A DNA stretch of 14,026 bases from Bryobacterales bacterium (GCA_003164075.1 PLRZ01000013.1:1-14026); one strand, 5' to 3'. Positions 6,823 to 13,984 are shown, counted from the stretch's first letter. Numbers and translations are program-made. Notes: generated by a model not told the origin, from the letters alone.

Positions 6823-9498
6823 TCAAGGCTTTTCCAGAGAGACTCGGACCGTAGTTGCAGGCAGGGGAATCCGCGTCTCGTAGCGGATCTGCCGGAAGAG
6901 GTGCACTTTCGCGCAAGAGACCAATCCACGGTCGACCGTTTCGCCAGCACTTGAGTCAACCACGAGCTTCGAAATCCTACCGAGCACCTCCCTGACGATA
7001 CCGAAATCGGTGCTGTCCGCCCGGAAGTGCCTGCCGAAGATACGCCGCGAGACCTCGCGCCCCAGGAGTCTGCGTCCCAGATCACAACTGATGCTGCAAT
7101 AAGGGTGAATGCCGCACTCTGGATACGGCCTGAGCTTGTCCTGTCGGGGCCGCCAGTAATCGGAGGCGGCCCTTATGTCCTCATCCGATAACGTGATGTC
7201 GATGTTGTGCGCGAGTCGGTAATCCTCCGTGCTGATCTCCTCCGGTTCATCGAGCTTTCCAAAGAAGAGAAAGGCCTCGCCGGTCTTGAGCTTTCCGAGG
7301 CGCTGCCTCTGAATCTCGCTCATGTTGGTGCTGTCCGCGACGATCTGCTTGTCGCCCGCCTCGACGAGCCGAAACGCCACCTTGATGTCCGTCATAGCCA
7401 CGACGTCCGCTGTGACCTTGCGAGGGGATTGATCCGCGACGATCATGCCCAAGCCGTAGGACCGCATTTCGGCCAGCATGCGCTTCAGGAGACCCTGAGC
7501 GATGCGGCTCGGATTGGCCTCGTCGTCCCTGCCTGGGTTACCTTCGACACCCAGGAGCACGTGCGCCTCTTCGAGGACAATAACATTCCGCAAAGTACCA
7601 TCGCCCAGGTAATTGGCGTTGACATAAGCGAGTACCGAGAGCAGCAAGAGAGCGATCAGAAGAGCCTTCTGATCGCTGTTCTCTATCGCCGACAGCTCGA
7701 TGAGCGTCGGCCGTGTCAGGATATCCTCGACGGGAATGGAGAAATGGTTGTCGAACAGATTGACCAGGCTCTTCAATCTCACGACACCCGCTCGCCCGAT
7801 GTTCCTGGCGTCGCCGGAGTAGCCGATTGCGTCGAACGTGTCCTGAAAGCACTCTATGAAATCGGAGATATTAAAGGTCTTGCCCTTGCCGTCGCTTGTA
7901 TACGTATCGAGCCATCCGAAGTTCGAATAGCAGTTGTTAACGGCTTCTTCGAAGATCTTGTCGAGAGGCGTAGACATGGAGACTGCAGCCTCGAAGGCCG
8001 TCTTCAGAGTCGACTTGTAGGCACCAAGCTTCACGTTCGTGGGCGGTACGAACGGATTGAACACGAAGGGCGAGATGTCGTTCTTCCCAGGTGTGAAGAC
8101 CTGAAGATCGGGAATAGAGCGAATGAGTGCGCGATACTCGTTCTTGGCCGGCTCGATGATCAGGAATGGAACCCTGTGTTCTTTCCACAGTCTGTCGACC
8201 AGACTAATTGCGAACGTTGTCTTGCCAGAACCTGGTGTTCCGGCAATAAGCATGTGCTTTGTCAGGTCGCTCAGGAAGACTCCGATTGCGTCTCGCCCCG
8301 AGGACTTGAGGGTCCCGATCTGTACGTCCCCGCCTCCGATGATGTCGCCTGAATAGGAGCGGCGCGACTTGCTCGACTCGTTGACCACAAGACCGGCAGA
8401 AATGCTGTCGCTGCCAATGGGCAGTCGAAAGACCTCCGACGCTTCTTCGGCGGTGATGACGTAGGGCAGTCGAAGAAACGCTTGAGGGTTGTCGCCGGGA
8501 TTCCAGAGAATCGGTTTTCGCCCGTATTCGAGCAGTCGTTCATGCACGGCCCAGGGGAGAGGGTGAAGATTCTCGTTCTTGCGTACGTCCTCCGCCGCCA
8601 GAGGAAGGAGTCGGATCTCGTCACCGATGTTCAGTTGTCCGAGAACTCGCGCGGAAATCGTGTCGACCGCTTCAGCCGATCCAAAGACCAGAATGTTGAA
8701 GGCGAATAGGGCTGCATTCTTGTTGCTGGAGTAGTACTGGTAGACATCAGCGGCCTCTTCCGCCAGGGAGAAGCTGAGTTGGGCGCCCGCCGGACCCATG
8801 AGACCCTTCTTTAAGGTCGCAAGGGCCTGCGCCATCCTGTCGACGGCGGCGGCTTCCTCGGAGGAGTAGCTGGTCGGTATCAGCTGAATGGAAATCGCGG
8901 CATTCGGATGGTCGGTTAGTGCGTTGACGATCCTGCTCAGGTCGTTTGCAGTGATCGGCAGACGACGAAAGAAGTAACAGGAGGGCAGCACCTGATTCTG
9001 AAGGTTCTTGATCTGTTCCTCCTTGACGAGCGCGACGACGCAAGAATCATCGATCCCGGCGACGGACGAAGTCAGCTTCTCGAGGGAGACGACCTCGTAC
9101 TCGTACTTGCCGAAATCCAGCGCCGCGCTGCAGATGCGAAGAAGCGAGGAGATGGTCGCCACAACCGCGTGCTCTGACTGGTCGATCGCACGGATGATCA
9201 GATGCAGCCTTATGTGGCCCTTGTACGGCTGATTTCGGGCTTCCTCCGTGGAGAAGAGGAGTTCCAGCGAAATCTCGCTTGAAGAATCCGCTCGCAGGCC
9301 ATGGAGCTTGCAGCTCTGATAGAGTTCCGAAAGCAATCGCGCCATGTCCTGCTTGTATTCGGCGTCGATGTTGGGAGTCTGAGCGAACCTCTTCTGCAGG
9401 ATCGACAGGTGAGGGATACTCGTGACCTCGACCGCGCAAAGTCCCACCTTCTCGCCGCTCTGCAGTTCGACAGTCGATACGATGGGCTCCGGTCGCAT
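6823..9498 (-). CDS. HerA/FtsK-like P-loop ATPase with C-terminal Cys/His cluster
   Basis: An 891-residue motor of the HerA-FtsK (VirB4/DUF87) ATPase superfamily. Residues 1-400 are an N-terminal region of about 370 aa with no recognised motif, followed by a beta-barrel-like stretch (SGDIIGGGDVQIGTLKSSGR). Walker A is GTPGSGKT at 420-427 in the HerA-type setting HMLIAGTPGSGKTTF; the following FLIIEPAKNEYRAL is also typical of HerA/DUF87. Walker B is NVIVLEEAHVLL (E643, E644), and GLGMIVADQSPRKV is the sensor segment, followed by DIKVAFRL. Residues 795-805 hold C795, H798, C801 and C805, a possible zinc knuckle near the C-terminus. Such ATPases are hexamers that move DNA, or in secretion systems protein. 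The ATG at 9498 is chosen over an upstream TTG at 9537 because GAGGAG lies six bases before it. It starts 25 bases after the YidD-domain gene. No nuclease domain is fused. Confidence 0.9.
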   Translation of the reverse strand: MRPEPIVSTVELQSGEKVGLCAVEVTSIPHLSILQKRFAQTPNIDAEYKQDMARLLSELYQSCKLHGLRADSSSEISLELLFSTEEARNQPYKGHIRLHLIIRAIDQSEHAVVATISSLLRICSAALDFGKYEYEVVSLEKLTSSVAGIDDSCVVALVKEEQIKNLQNQVLPSCYFFRRLPITANDLSRIVNALTDHPNAAISIQLIPTSYSSEEAAAVDRMAQALATLKKGLMGPAGAQLSFSLAEEAADVYQYYSSNKNAALFAFNILVFGSAEAVDTISARVLGQLNIGDEIRLLPLAAEDVRKNENLHPLPWAVHERLLEYGRKPILWNPGDNPQAFLRLPYVITAEEASEVFRLPIGSDSISAGLVVNESSKSRRSYSGDIIGGGDVQIGTLKSSGRDAIGVFLSDLTKHMLIAGTPGSGKTTFAISLVDRLWKEHRVPFLIIEPAKNEYRALIRSIPDLQVFTPGKNDISPFVFNPFVPPTNVKLGAYKSTLKTAFEAAVSMSTPLDKIFEEAVNNCYSNFGWLDTYTSDGKGKTFNISDFIECFQDTFDAIGYSGDARNIGRAGVVRLKSLVNLFDNHFSIPVEDILTRPTLIELSAIENSDQKALLIALLLLSVLAYVNANYLGDGTLRNVIVLEEAHVLLGVEGNPGRDDEANPSRIAQGLLKRMLAEMRSYGLGMIVADQSPRKVTADVVAMTDIKVAFRLVEAGDKQIVADSTNMSEIQRQRLGKLKTGEAFLFFGKLDEPEEISTEDYRLAHNIDITLSDEDIRAASDYWRPRQDKLRPYPECGIHPYCSISCDLGRRLLGREVSRRIFGRHFRADSTDFGIVREVLGRISKLVVDSSAGETVDRGLVSCAKVHLFRQIRYETRIPLPATTVRVSLEKP

Positions 9499-9523
9499 GG
9501 CTCTCCTCGAATCCTCCGGTCGG

Positions 9524-10012
9524 TCAGGGGTAATCAATACTGTAAGTCGTTCCCCTGCACCTGCGATGCAGGCGGACGAAGGTCTTCATCCCGCCCAGAA
9601 CGACGCCGTATCTCAGCACAGCCAGAATGGCGTACTCTGAGCACGTCGGCTTGAACAGGCAGCGTCGCCTGATCTGATCCGGGGCATAGTGTTGATAGAG
9701 GCGGACCAGTCCGATGACGATCGACCTCCCGCAAACGCCGAGTGCGAGACAGGAGACAAGGCCGTAGACAATCGCTATCGCCAGGACCGGACGCGTCGCG
9801 GCAAATCCGGACGGTGAGGAAATGGACGGCGCCAGGGCGGTGCGGCGAAGAGCCAGGACGGCAAGACTGGTGAGGAGAATCGTGACGGCGAGGTAAGCCG
9901 ATGCGAAGATGATCGCATGACGGACACGAGTGTCGGGCCGATGCAGGGGCTGATCGTTGACGTAGGCTCCCGCGACGTCCTGTTCCCACCTAGAGGGCTC
10001 CTGGTCAGTCAT
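9524..10012 (-). CDS. Two-helix membrane protein with YidD domain
   Basis: A 162-residue protein. Residues 1-30 are polar; two hydrophobic helices follow at about 33-56 and 74-96; residues 99-162 are a YidD domain (GLVRLYQHYAPDQIRRRCLF, KPTCSEYAILAVLRYG, then RLHRRC). YidD is normally an 80-residue peripheral protein that helps YidC insert membrane proteins and sits beside yidC, rnpA and rpmH. Here it carries added membrane helices and stands in an ATPase/SPFH unit, so a housekeeping role is unlikely. The family's PTCSxYA motif with its cysteine is kept. The ATG at 10012 is chosen because GCGGGGG lies just before it and the coding pattern upstream is poor; the open frame extends to 10237 without support. 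Its stop is 25 bases before the ATPase start, so the two are co-transcribed. Confidence 0.87.
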   Translation of the reverse strand: MTDQEPSRWEQDVAGAYVNDQPLHRPDTRVRHAIIFASAYLAVTILLTSLAVLALRRTALAPSISSPSGFAATRPVLAIAIVYGLVSCLALGVCGRSIVIGLVRLYQHYAPDQIRRRCLFKPTCSEYAILAVLRYGVVLGGMKTFVRLHRRCRGTTYSIDYP

Positions 10013-10521
10013 GAACCCCCGCGCTTGCGTCTGAACGGCTCGATGGTGGGAACTGCATGGGCATCGGTGGTCCGCATTCTCCTCGCTCGGGAGCATTTCC
10101 TTCGAAGCACGGATTCCCATCTCGAACTGCTGGGCATGCCGCTCGTGGACAGGCACATCAGGCCCCCGGGTCCGCTGGGCGAGTCCGGAACCGCTGCAGG
10201 TCGTCGACTTCGCGTTATGCGCTCCATGCCGTGTCACTGAACGGTTCCCCCCGGGGAACGATCTGCTGCCGAGCGGCTTTGGTGGCCTCCCGCTGTTTCA
10301 GGACTGTCGCTAAGCGAAATCCCTGTCTACTCGGAAGAATCCCTGGACAATTTGAGCAAGGAGGTGAGGCACCTCGCTCCCCTGGGCTTTCAGCCCCTGA
10401 AGTCTTCCAAGCGCGCAGCGAAGCGACTGAACCCCGACCGTGGCACGGCGCGTTTTCTGCCTTGATCCGCGAGGGGGGCGAGGCCAATCTCTCCACCCTC
10501 TCCTCCACAGCGTAGCGACTC
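10013..10521. other. Half-kilobase non-coding gap inside the operon, with hairpins
   Basis: No convincing gene: several overlapping frames exist on both strands but all have low-complexity, Arg/Ser/Pro-rich products. The stretch has three stem-loops: GTTCCCC/GGGGAAC at 10244-10259, GAGC..GAGGTG-AGG-CACCTC-GCTC at 10354-10379 (ten pairs with a 3-base bulge), and GGGCT-TTC-AGCCC at 10384-10396. The gap separates the zinc-ribbon and 229-residue genes from the YidD/ATPase/SPFH genes and may carry a second promoter, a small RNA or a repeat element. No promoter is clear. Confidence 0.45.
10354..10396. repeat. Two adjacent stem-loops
   Basis: The first hairpin pairs GAGC and GAGGTG (10354-10357, 10361-10366) with CACCTC and GCTC (10370-10379), leaving a 3-base AAG bulge. 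The second is GGGCT-TTC-AGCCC (10384-10396). There is no T-run on either side, so neither is a standard terminator. They may be a structured RNA or a dispersed palindromic repeat. Confidence 0.45.
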
Positions 10522-11211
10522 TTATCCCTTCTTCTCCCGCAACTTCGCCTTCATACCTTGAACTGCTTTTTCCGAGTATTCGCTCTGCACCATCGAACAG
10601 TAGAATTTGTCACCGGGAACTACAATAGCAAACCGCGTTGAATCGACGTTCTTGCGAGTGACTTTCTCGTCTCCTTTGCAGCCGCTCTTTTCGACCACGG
10701 TCTTTTCGACTGTATCTGAAGCGGTGGAGCAGTTCGTGATGTCTTTATAGAAGTACTCTTCGGTTTGTTCCTTGCGGCCGTCTTCATCCATATTAAAAGT
10801 GTACTGATACACGTACACCTGCGTCGAACTGAAGAATATCCAGGATATCTGGTAGGCAGAACTACGCCACTTACCATCTGTTCCAGGCTTGGCATAGGCG
10901 CTCTTGTTCTCGAAGAGGTAGCCTTCGAAGTGTATCGGTTCTATTTCGTTGACTTGGGACTCGTCGAGCCCGATCTTTCCAAGTGCCTTTGCCCTGAAAT
11001 CCGTAGCTTTGGCCTTTGACATGACCATGCCCTCGTATTGCTCATCGGTCAGGCCACTCGAAAACATCGACAGACAACCGCCGCCACTGCCAAGGAAGTA
11101 CTTGATGACACTCTGTTGTTCGGGATTCCTTCCCTTCAGAGCCCTTTTTCTCTCGTTATTCAGTTGCAACTGGTTCATTGCTGCTCCCGCTGCCATTTCA
11201 CCTAGTCCCAT
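10522..11211 (-). CDS. Conserved-looking soluble 229-residue protein, unknown function
   Basis: No signal peptide or full membrane helix, though residues 36-52 are glycine-rich and mildly hydrophobic (YFLGSGGGCLSMFSSG). The body from residue 62 has the look of a conserved domain: MVMSKAKATDFRAKALGKIG, LDESQVNEIEPIHFEGY, then WRSSAYQISWIFFSSTQVYV, YTFNMDEDGRKEQTEEYFYK, and a late VDSTRFAIVVPGDKFYCSM. The beta-rich YQISWIFFSSTQVYVYQY centre suggests a PH-like or barrel fold, but that is a guess. I recognise no named family; similar proteins may accompany YdjI-type SPFH genes in other bacteria, which I recall but cannot check. GGGAGG stands 8 bases before the ATG, a strong ribosome site. The zinc-ribbon gene ends 109 bases upstream. 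No enzyme motif is visible. Confidence 0.78.
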   Translation of the reverse strand: MGLGEMAAGAAMNQLQLNNERKRALKGRNPEQQSVIKYFLGSGGGCLSMFSSGLTDEQYEGMVMSKAKATDFRAKALGKIGLDESQVNEIEPIHFEGYLFENKSAYAKPGTDGKWRSSAYQISWIFFSSTQVYVYQYTFNMDEDGRKEQTEEYFYKDITNCSTASDTVEKTVVEKSGCKGDEKVTRKNVDSTRFAIVVPGDKFYCSMVQSEYSEKAVQGMKAKLREKKG

Positions 11212-11320
11212 GATGCGTTCCTCCCGTTAGTTTTCAAAGTCGCCATGGCTGAAGCCTGCGCTTTTTCTAGTAGACCCGTTTGATCCGTGAATCTGTGTGG
11301 TGCCGTTACATGTGGTTTCG

Positions 11321-11914
11321 CTAGATGCAGTCCGGTTTGCTCACCCCCAGGATCGCGTAGAGTTGCTCCACATCGAATTGCGAAAACCCCTTCTGCTGAG
11401 CCTCGGCGTAGGCGTCTTGATAGGTTGGCTTCGTGTTGAACGACTTCCGACTGAAATAGTCGTACTTGATGTAAGCGAGAAAATAAAAATAGATCCCCTT
11501 CGGCTCGATCATGATCGCTGCGGTGATGTACTCTTCGATCTTGTCGATCTGCGGTCGCTGCGCGAGAAAGGCCTTTTGTCCACGCAGGAGACAGATCGCG
11601 GCCGAGAAGAACGCGTCCGCGTTGTCGAAGTTGTCCTCCATCGCCTTTTCGAAGGCCCCAAGCGCCTTGTCGAAGAGGCGCAGTTTCAGGTAGCACATGG
11701 CGATGGAAAGATTGATGTCTCTGTTGTCCGGCTGGGTCGCCAGCGCCTGTCTGTATGCACCTGCATACTTGTTCAAGAGAGGCGCGGGCATCGAGAAGAC
11801 GCTGTTGAACGTCGATATGATCACAGGCTGCCGGCAGAAGCGACATGTCTTCTGCGCGGTGTCGACCGTGTCGCCGCAATTGGGGCAGTTCAGTGCGACA
11901 ACCTGATGTGCCAT
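11321..11914 (-). CDS. Zinc-ribbon protein with TPR-like repeats
   Basis: A 197-residue soluble protein. The N-terminus is a zinc ribbon, CPNCG at 10-14 and CRFCRQ at 24-29 (C10, C13, C24, C27). Residues about 50-115 are helical repeats of tetratricopeptide type (YRQALATQPDNRDINLSIAM, CYLKLRLFDKALGAFEKAM, then DNADAFFSAAICLL). Residues 130-197 continue as helices (ITAAIMIEPKGIYFYFLAYI). Zinc ribbon plus TPR is an adaptor architecture, suited to holding a client or assembling a complex. It is the first gene of the minus-strand unit, with a candidate promoter 85-110 bases upstream. AAGGG lies about 9 bases before the ATG. The B. subtilis SPFH gene ydjI also has a zinc-ribbon neighbour (ydjG), which supports the link with the SPFH gene here. 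Confidence 0.85.
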   Translation of the reverse strand: MAHQVVALNCPNCGDTVDTAQKTCRFCRQPVIISTFNSVFSMPAPLLNKYAGAYRQALATQPDNRDINLSIAMCYLKLRLFDKALGAFEKAMEDNFDNADAFFSAAICLLRGQKAFLAQRPQIDKIEEYITAAIMIEPKGIYFYFLAYIKYDYFSRKSFNTKPTYQDAYAEAQQKGFSQFDVEQLYAILGVSKPDCI

Positions 11915-11997
11915 CGTCGATACCCTTTTGTCTCATGAGCTAGTCTGTCAGGCCGTCACCAAACGTGGCCTTCAGACGACTCCCGTGCCACATTCAT

Positions 11998-12026
11998 CGT
12001 TAACACGTGACCACGGTGCGTGTCAA
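11998..12026 (-). promoter_or_regulatory. Candidate promoter of the zinc-ribbon/ATPase/SPFH unit
   Basis: On the minus strand a perfect TTGACA (12021-12026) is followed after 17 bases by TTAACG (11998-12003), a weak -10. The predicted start would give a leader of about 75 bases before the ATG at 11914. The spacer holds CACGTG, a possible regulator site. No other good pair is seen upstream of this gene. Confidence 0.35.
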
Positions 12027-12094
12027 CAAGACCGTAATCCGTCTGTAGGCCAGCGGTGACGAAGAACTCAAGCGCTCCGATGGGGGAAATCGTG

Positions 12095-12115
12095 GTGGCT
12101 CGCGGCGCGAGCCAC
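12095..12115. repeat. Perfect 9-bp stem-loop
   Basis: GTGGCTCGC-GGC-GCGAGCCAC is a perfect 9-bp stem with a 3-base loop in the stretch between the operon's promoter and the IS1380 remnant. No T-run follows on either strand. It may be a bidirectional transcription block, a palindromic repeat unit or part of the IS end. Confidence 0.5.
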
Positions 12116-12167
12116 TGTCGTCAGCCATTTTCAGGCCGGTGGATGGCCGACTACGGTGGTCGTTTTG

Positions 12168-12728
12168 TCAATCTGCCCATGTTTCGATACACCTCCCCTG
12201 GGATCGCCTCGTATAATCCGTCCGTAAGCCCGTTTCGGTCGCCCTTTCCTGCGCCCGTGCAGGCAAAACCAACACTTCCATAGCGCACCTCCAGTTCGAA
12301 AACCGGGTCCACGTTCTGCCCAGCCGCAGCACCGTCTTTCGGGCATGCTGGATCAGCTTGCCCGGTTGCTGGAAAATCAAAAACCGCAGCCGCTTGGGAC
12401 GTGCCGTCTGCATATCCGGTGGCAACACCAGGCGCTTCATCGCGGTCAGTACGTTATAGGTGATTACCGCCATCCGGAACCAAGCCGCATTGGCTCCATA
12501 GCGCCCACACGGCAGAACCCCGCCAGCCAACTCATTCTTCAGTACGTCGTGTACGGCCTCTATCGTGCCCGCCTTCTCGCGGTGCCATACCAACAGCCGC
12601 TTCGGTTTCCACTCCCACAGATTCGTTCGCACCGCGAAGTGCTTCACTGCGCTGCCGTCGCCAAACAGTTCCCCCTGCTTTTTGCGAATCCGAATCGCGA
12701 TGGTCCGCAACGGCTCCCGGTAGTCTGC
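12168..12728 (-). pseudogene. IS1380-family transposase, C-terminal fragment
   Basis: The C-terminal 185 or so residues of an IS1380-type (DDE_Tnp_1 group) transposase: VWHREKAGTIEAVHDVLKNE with the catalytic-region Glu, LPCGRYGANAAWFRMAVITY, and RLRFLIFQQPGKLIQHARKT. Full-length members are over 400 residues, so more than half, including the first catalytic Asp residues, is missing. The break is sharp: at about 12723-12733 the frame is replaced by coding sequence of an unrelated protein on the same strand. There is no start codon context at the break, so the fragment is not expressed as a transposase. The 3' inverted repeat of the element was not found with certainty. Confidence 0.85.
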
Positions 12729-12946
12729 GACGCCCACGTGCGGGCGTAGCCGTTCTTCGGATCGTTACCATGCTGCAGGCACGCGCCCCACAGGTAGATG
12801 GCGCCGCTGGTCCAATTGTCACCGTTCCCGGCGAACTGCCGCACAACAATCCAGAGTCCTGTCTGCCCGCCCGCGAGTGTACCGGTGATCTTGAACCTTT
12901 GCCATGCGGTCGTGAGATCGATGCTCGTCGGGCCCGCGAGGTAGCC
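12719..12946 (-). pseudogene. Fragment of a carbohydrate-binding-like / tail-type protein
   Basis: About 75 codons in one minus-strand frame read GPTSIDLTTAWQRFKITGTL, then LWIVVRQFAGNGDNWTSGAI and YLWGACLQHGNDPKNGYART. The pattern SIxLTxxWQRFxxTGTL followed by YLWGACLxxG is that of beta-sandwich carbohydrate-binding or lectin-like domains found in secreted and phage tail-associated proteins (WxRF...IYLWGAxLE). Both ends are cut: the IS1380 fragment begins on one side and the serine recombinase on the other, in the opposite orientation. The plus-strand recombinase frame is also open across this DNA, but its product there lacks family similarity, so the minus-strand reading is preferred. Confidence 0.65.
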
Positions 12947-13353
12947 TTCCACGACGAAGCCATCGCCCGACTCCAGACCGAGTACCGCCGCCTCCAAAGC
13001 CGCATCGACGCCATGTACCTGGACAAGCTCGACGGCCGGATCGACACGGCCTTCTTCGACGCCAAGTCGGCCGAGTGGCGCACCGAGCAGGACCGCCTCC
13101 TGCGCGACGTCGCGACGCACCAAGTCGCCAACCAGACCTACATTGAGGAAGGCGTCCAGTTGTTGCACCTGGCCCACCGCGCGCACGACCTGTTCGAAAG
13201 GCAGGAACCGGCGCAAAAACGGCGACTCCTGAATTTTCTACTCTCGAACTGCGTTTGGAAGGCCGGAGTTCTCACCGCAGAATATCGCCAACCATTTGAC
13301 ATGTTGGCACTTGCGCGTGAGGCTGGCGGAGGGGACGAAGCGATGATCGGGAC

Positions 13354-13380
13354 GAAAAACGGCCAATTTGAGAATTGGCT
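13354..13380 (-). terminator. Terminator-like hairpin downstream of kdpC and the tRNA fragment
   Basis: On the minus strand AGCCAATT-CTCA-AATTGGCC forms a stem of about 8 pairs (one G-T) and is followed within one base by TTTTT. The stem is AT-rich, so modestly stable. It would end kdpC transcription and is placed as a tRNA terminator would be, starting at the CCA. Confidence 0.55.
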
Positions 13381-13400
13381 CCCCAGGTGGGATTCGAACC
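13376..13400 (-). tRNA. tRNA 3'-end fragment (T-loop to CCA), 5' part missing
   Basis: The minus strand reads GG-TTCGAAT-CCCAC-CTGGGGA-G-CCA: the seven-base T-loop, the 3' half of the T stem, seven acceptor bases, a discriminator G and encoded CCA, in exact tRNA geometry. The bases before it are the end of kdpC and do not form the 5' half of the T stem (only 3 of 5 pair), and no D or anticodon arm precedes. So this is a remnant, not a working tRNA. Such 3' ends are typical recombination sites. Confidence 0.5.
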
Positions 13401-13402
13401 TT

Positions 13403-13984
13403 CTACTTCCTGACGGGCGCGGCTTGATCCAGCGCCATATTCAGTTTCAAAACGTTGACACGCGGCTCGCCCAGAATGCCGAACTGCCGGCCCTCGGTGT
13501 GGGAAGTCACGAGTGCCCGCAACGCGTCCGCGCTCATTCCACGGGCGGCGGCCACGCGCGGTACCTGCGCCTCGGCGGAGGCCGGGCTGATATCGGGGTC
13601 GAGACCGCTGCCGGAGGCGGTCAACAGATCGGCCGGCAGAGGACCGGTAGCGTTGGGATTAGCGTCGCGGAATTTCTTGACGTCGCCCTGCACGCGGTCG
13701 ACCAGATGCTGGTTGGTGGGCCCGAGGTTGGAGCCGCCCGACGCTAAACCATCGTAGCCGTCGTTGCCGGCGGCTGAAGGACGGCCCTGGAAATACTCGG
13801 GGCGGGTGAATCGCTGGCCGATCAGTTCCGACCCCACGGTCTTCCCGCCGGGCTGGATCAGGCTGCCATCCGCCTGGTGGGGAAAGATCGCCCTGGCGAG
13901 TCCCGTTACCAGCAGCGGATACGCCACGCCAGTAAGAACGGCGAAGACCAGGGTCACGCGAACGGCAATGATGAGTTGTTTCAT
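13403..13984 (-). CDS. kdpC: Potassium-transporting ATPase subunit C
   Basis: A 193-residue KdpC, the small single-span subunit of the high-affinity KdpFABC K+ pump; it stabilises KdpA-KdpB and aids ATP binding by KdpB. Residues 6-30 are the one membrane helix ([20 protein letters not shown]), followed by [10 protein letters not shown] and [20 protein letters not shown], then [20 protein letters not shown] and RVAAARG, all hallmark segments. The end [19 protein letters not shown] is normal, so the gene is complete despite the mobile debris directly downstream. GAGGAG stands 6 bases before the ATG at 13984. kdpB, normally immediately upstream in the operon, is not in the last 42 bases of the window, so either it lies further on or a short spacer intervenes. 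Expression is usually under KdpDE; no KdpE site is visible. Confidence 0.96.
   Translation of the reverse strand: MKQLIIAVRVTLVFAVLTGVAYPLLVTGLARAIFPHQADGSLIQPGGKTVGSELIGQRFTRPEYFQGRPSAAGNDGYDGLASGGSNLGPTNQHLVDRVQGDVKKFRDANPNATGPLPADLLTASGSGLDPDISPASAEAQVPRVAAARGMSADALRALVTSHTEGRQFGILGEPRVNVLKLNMALDQAAPVRK

Larger units (their letters stand above)
12947..13402 (+). pseudogene. Large serine recombinase, C-terminal fragment
   Basis: About 150 residues from the C-terminal coiled-coil region of a resolvase/invertase-type large serine recombinase: FHDEAIARLQTEYRRLQSRI, DAMYLDKLDGRIDTAFFDAK, AEWRTEQDRLLRDVATHQ, and the family ending KRRLLNFLLSNCVWKAGVLT followed by AEYRQPFDMLA. The catalytic N-terminal domain (nucleophilic Ser) and the zinc-ribbon part are absent, so it is inactive. 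Upstream the frame stays open into the lectin-like fragment but similarity stops near 12947. Downstream the tail FENWLPRWDSNL runs into a tRNA-like 3' end and then antisense through kdpC without a stop. It is evidence of a past mobile element at this site. Confidence 0.85.

Noticed and set aside
7207..8352. A 381-codon plus-strand open frame
   Set aside because: It is the antisense of the ATPase gene, which carries the Walker motifs on the other strand; the plus-strand product matches nothing.
9524..10237. An upstream extension of the YidD-domain gene to 10237
   Set aside because: The 75 extra residues are low-complexity with no family similarity, and the ATG at 10012 has its own G-rich ribosome site.
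10057..10515. Overlapping frames on both strands in the 10.0-10.5 kb gap
   Set aside because: Products are Arg/Ser/Pro-rich with no motif, and the frames sit over hairpins; non-coding is the simpler reading.
13376..13460. A full tRNA gene on the minus strand
   Set aside because: Only the T-loop-to-CCA portion is present; the upstream DNA is the kdpC coding end and gives no D or anticodon arm.
13403..13747. Extension of the serine recombinase frame to 13747
   Set aside because: Beyond 13402 the frame is antisense to kdpC and loses all recombinase similarity; it is read-through of a truncated gene.
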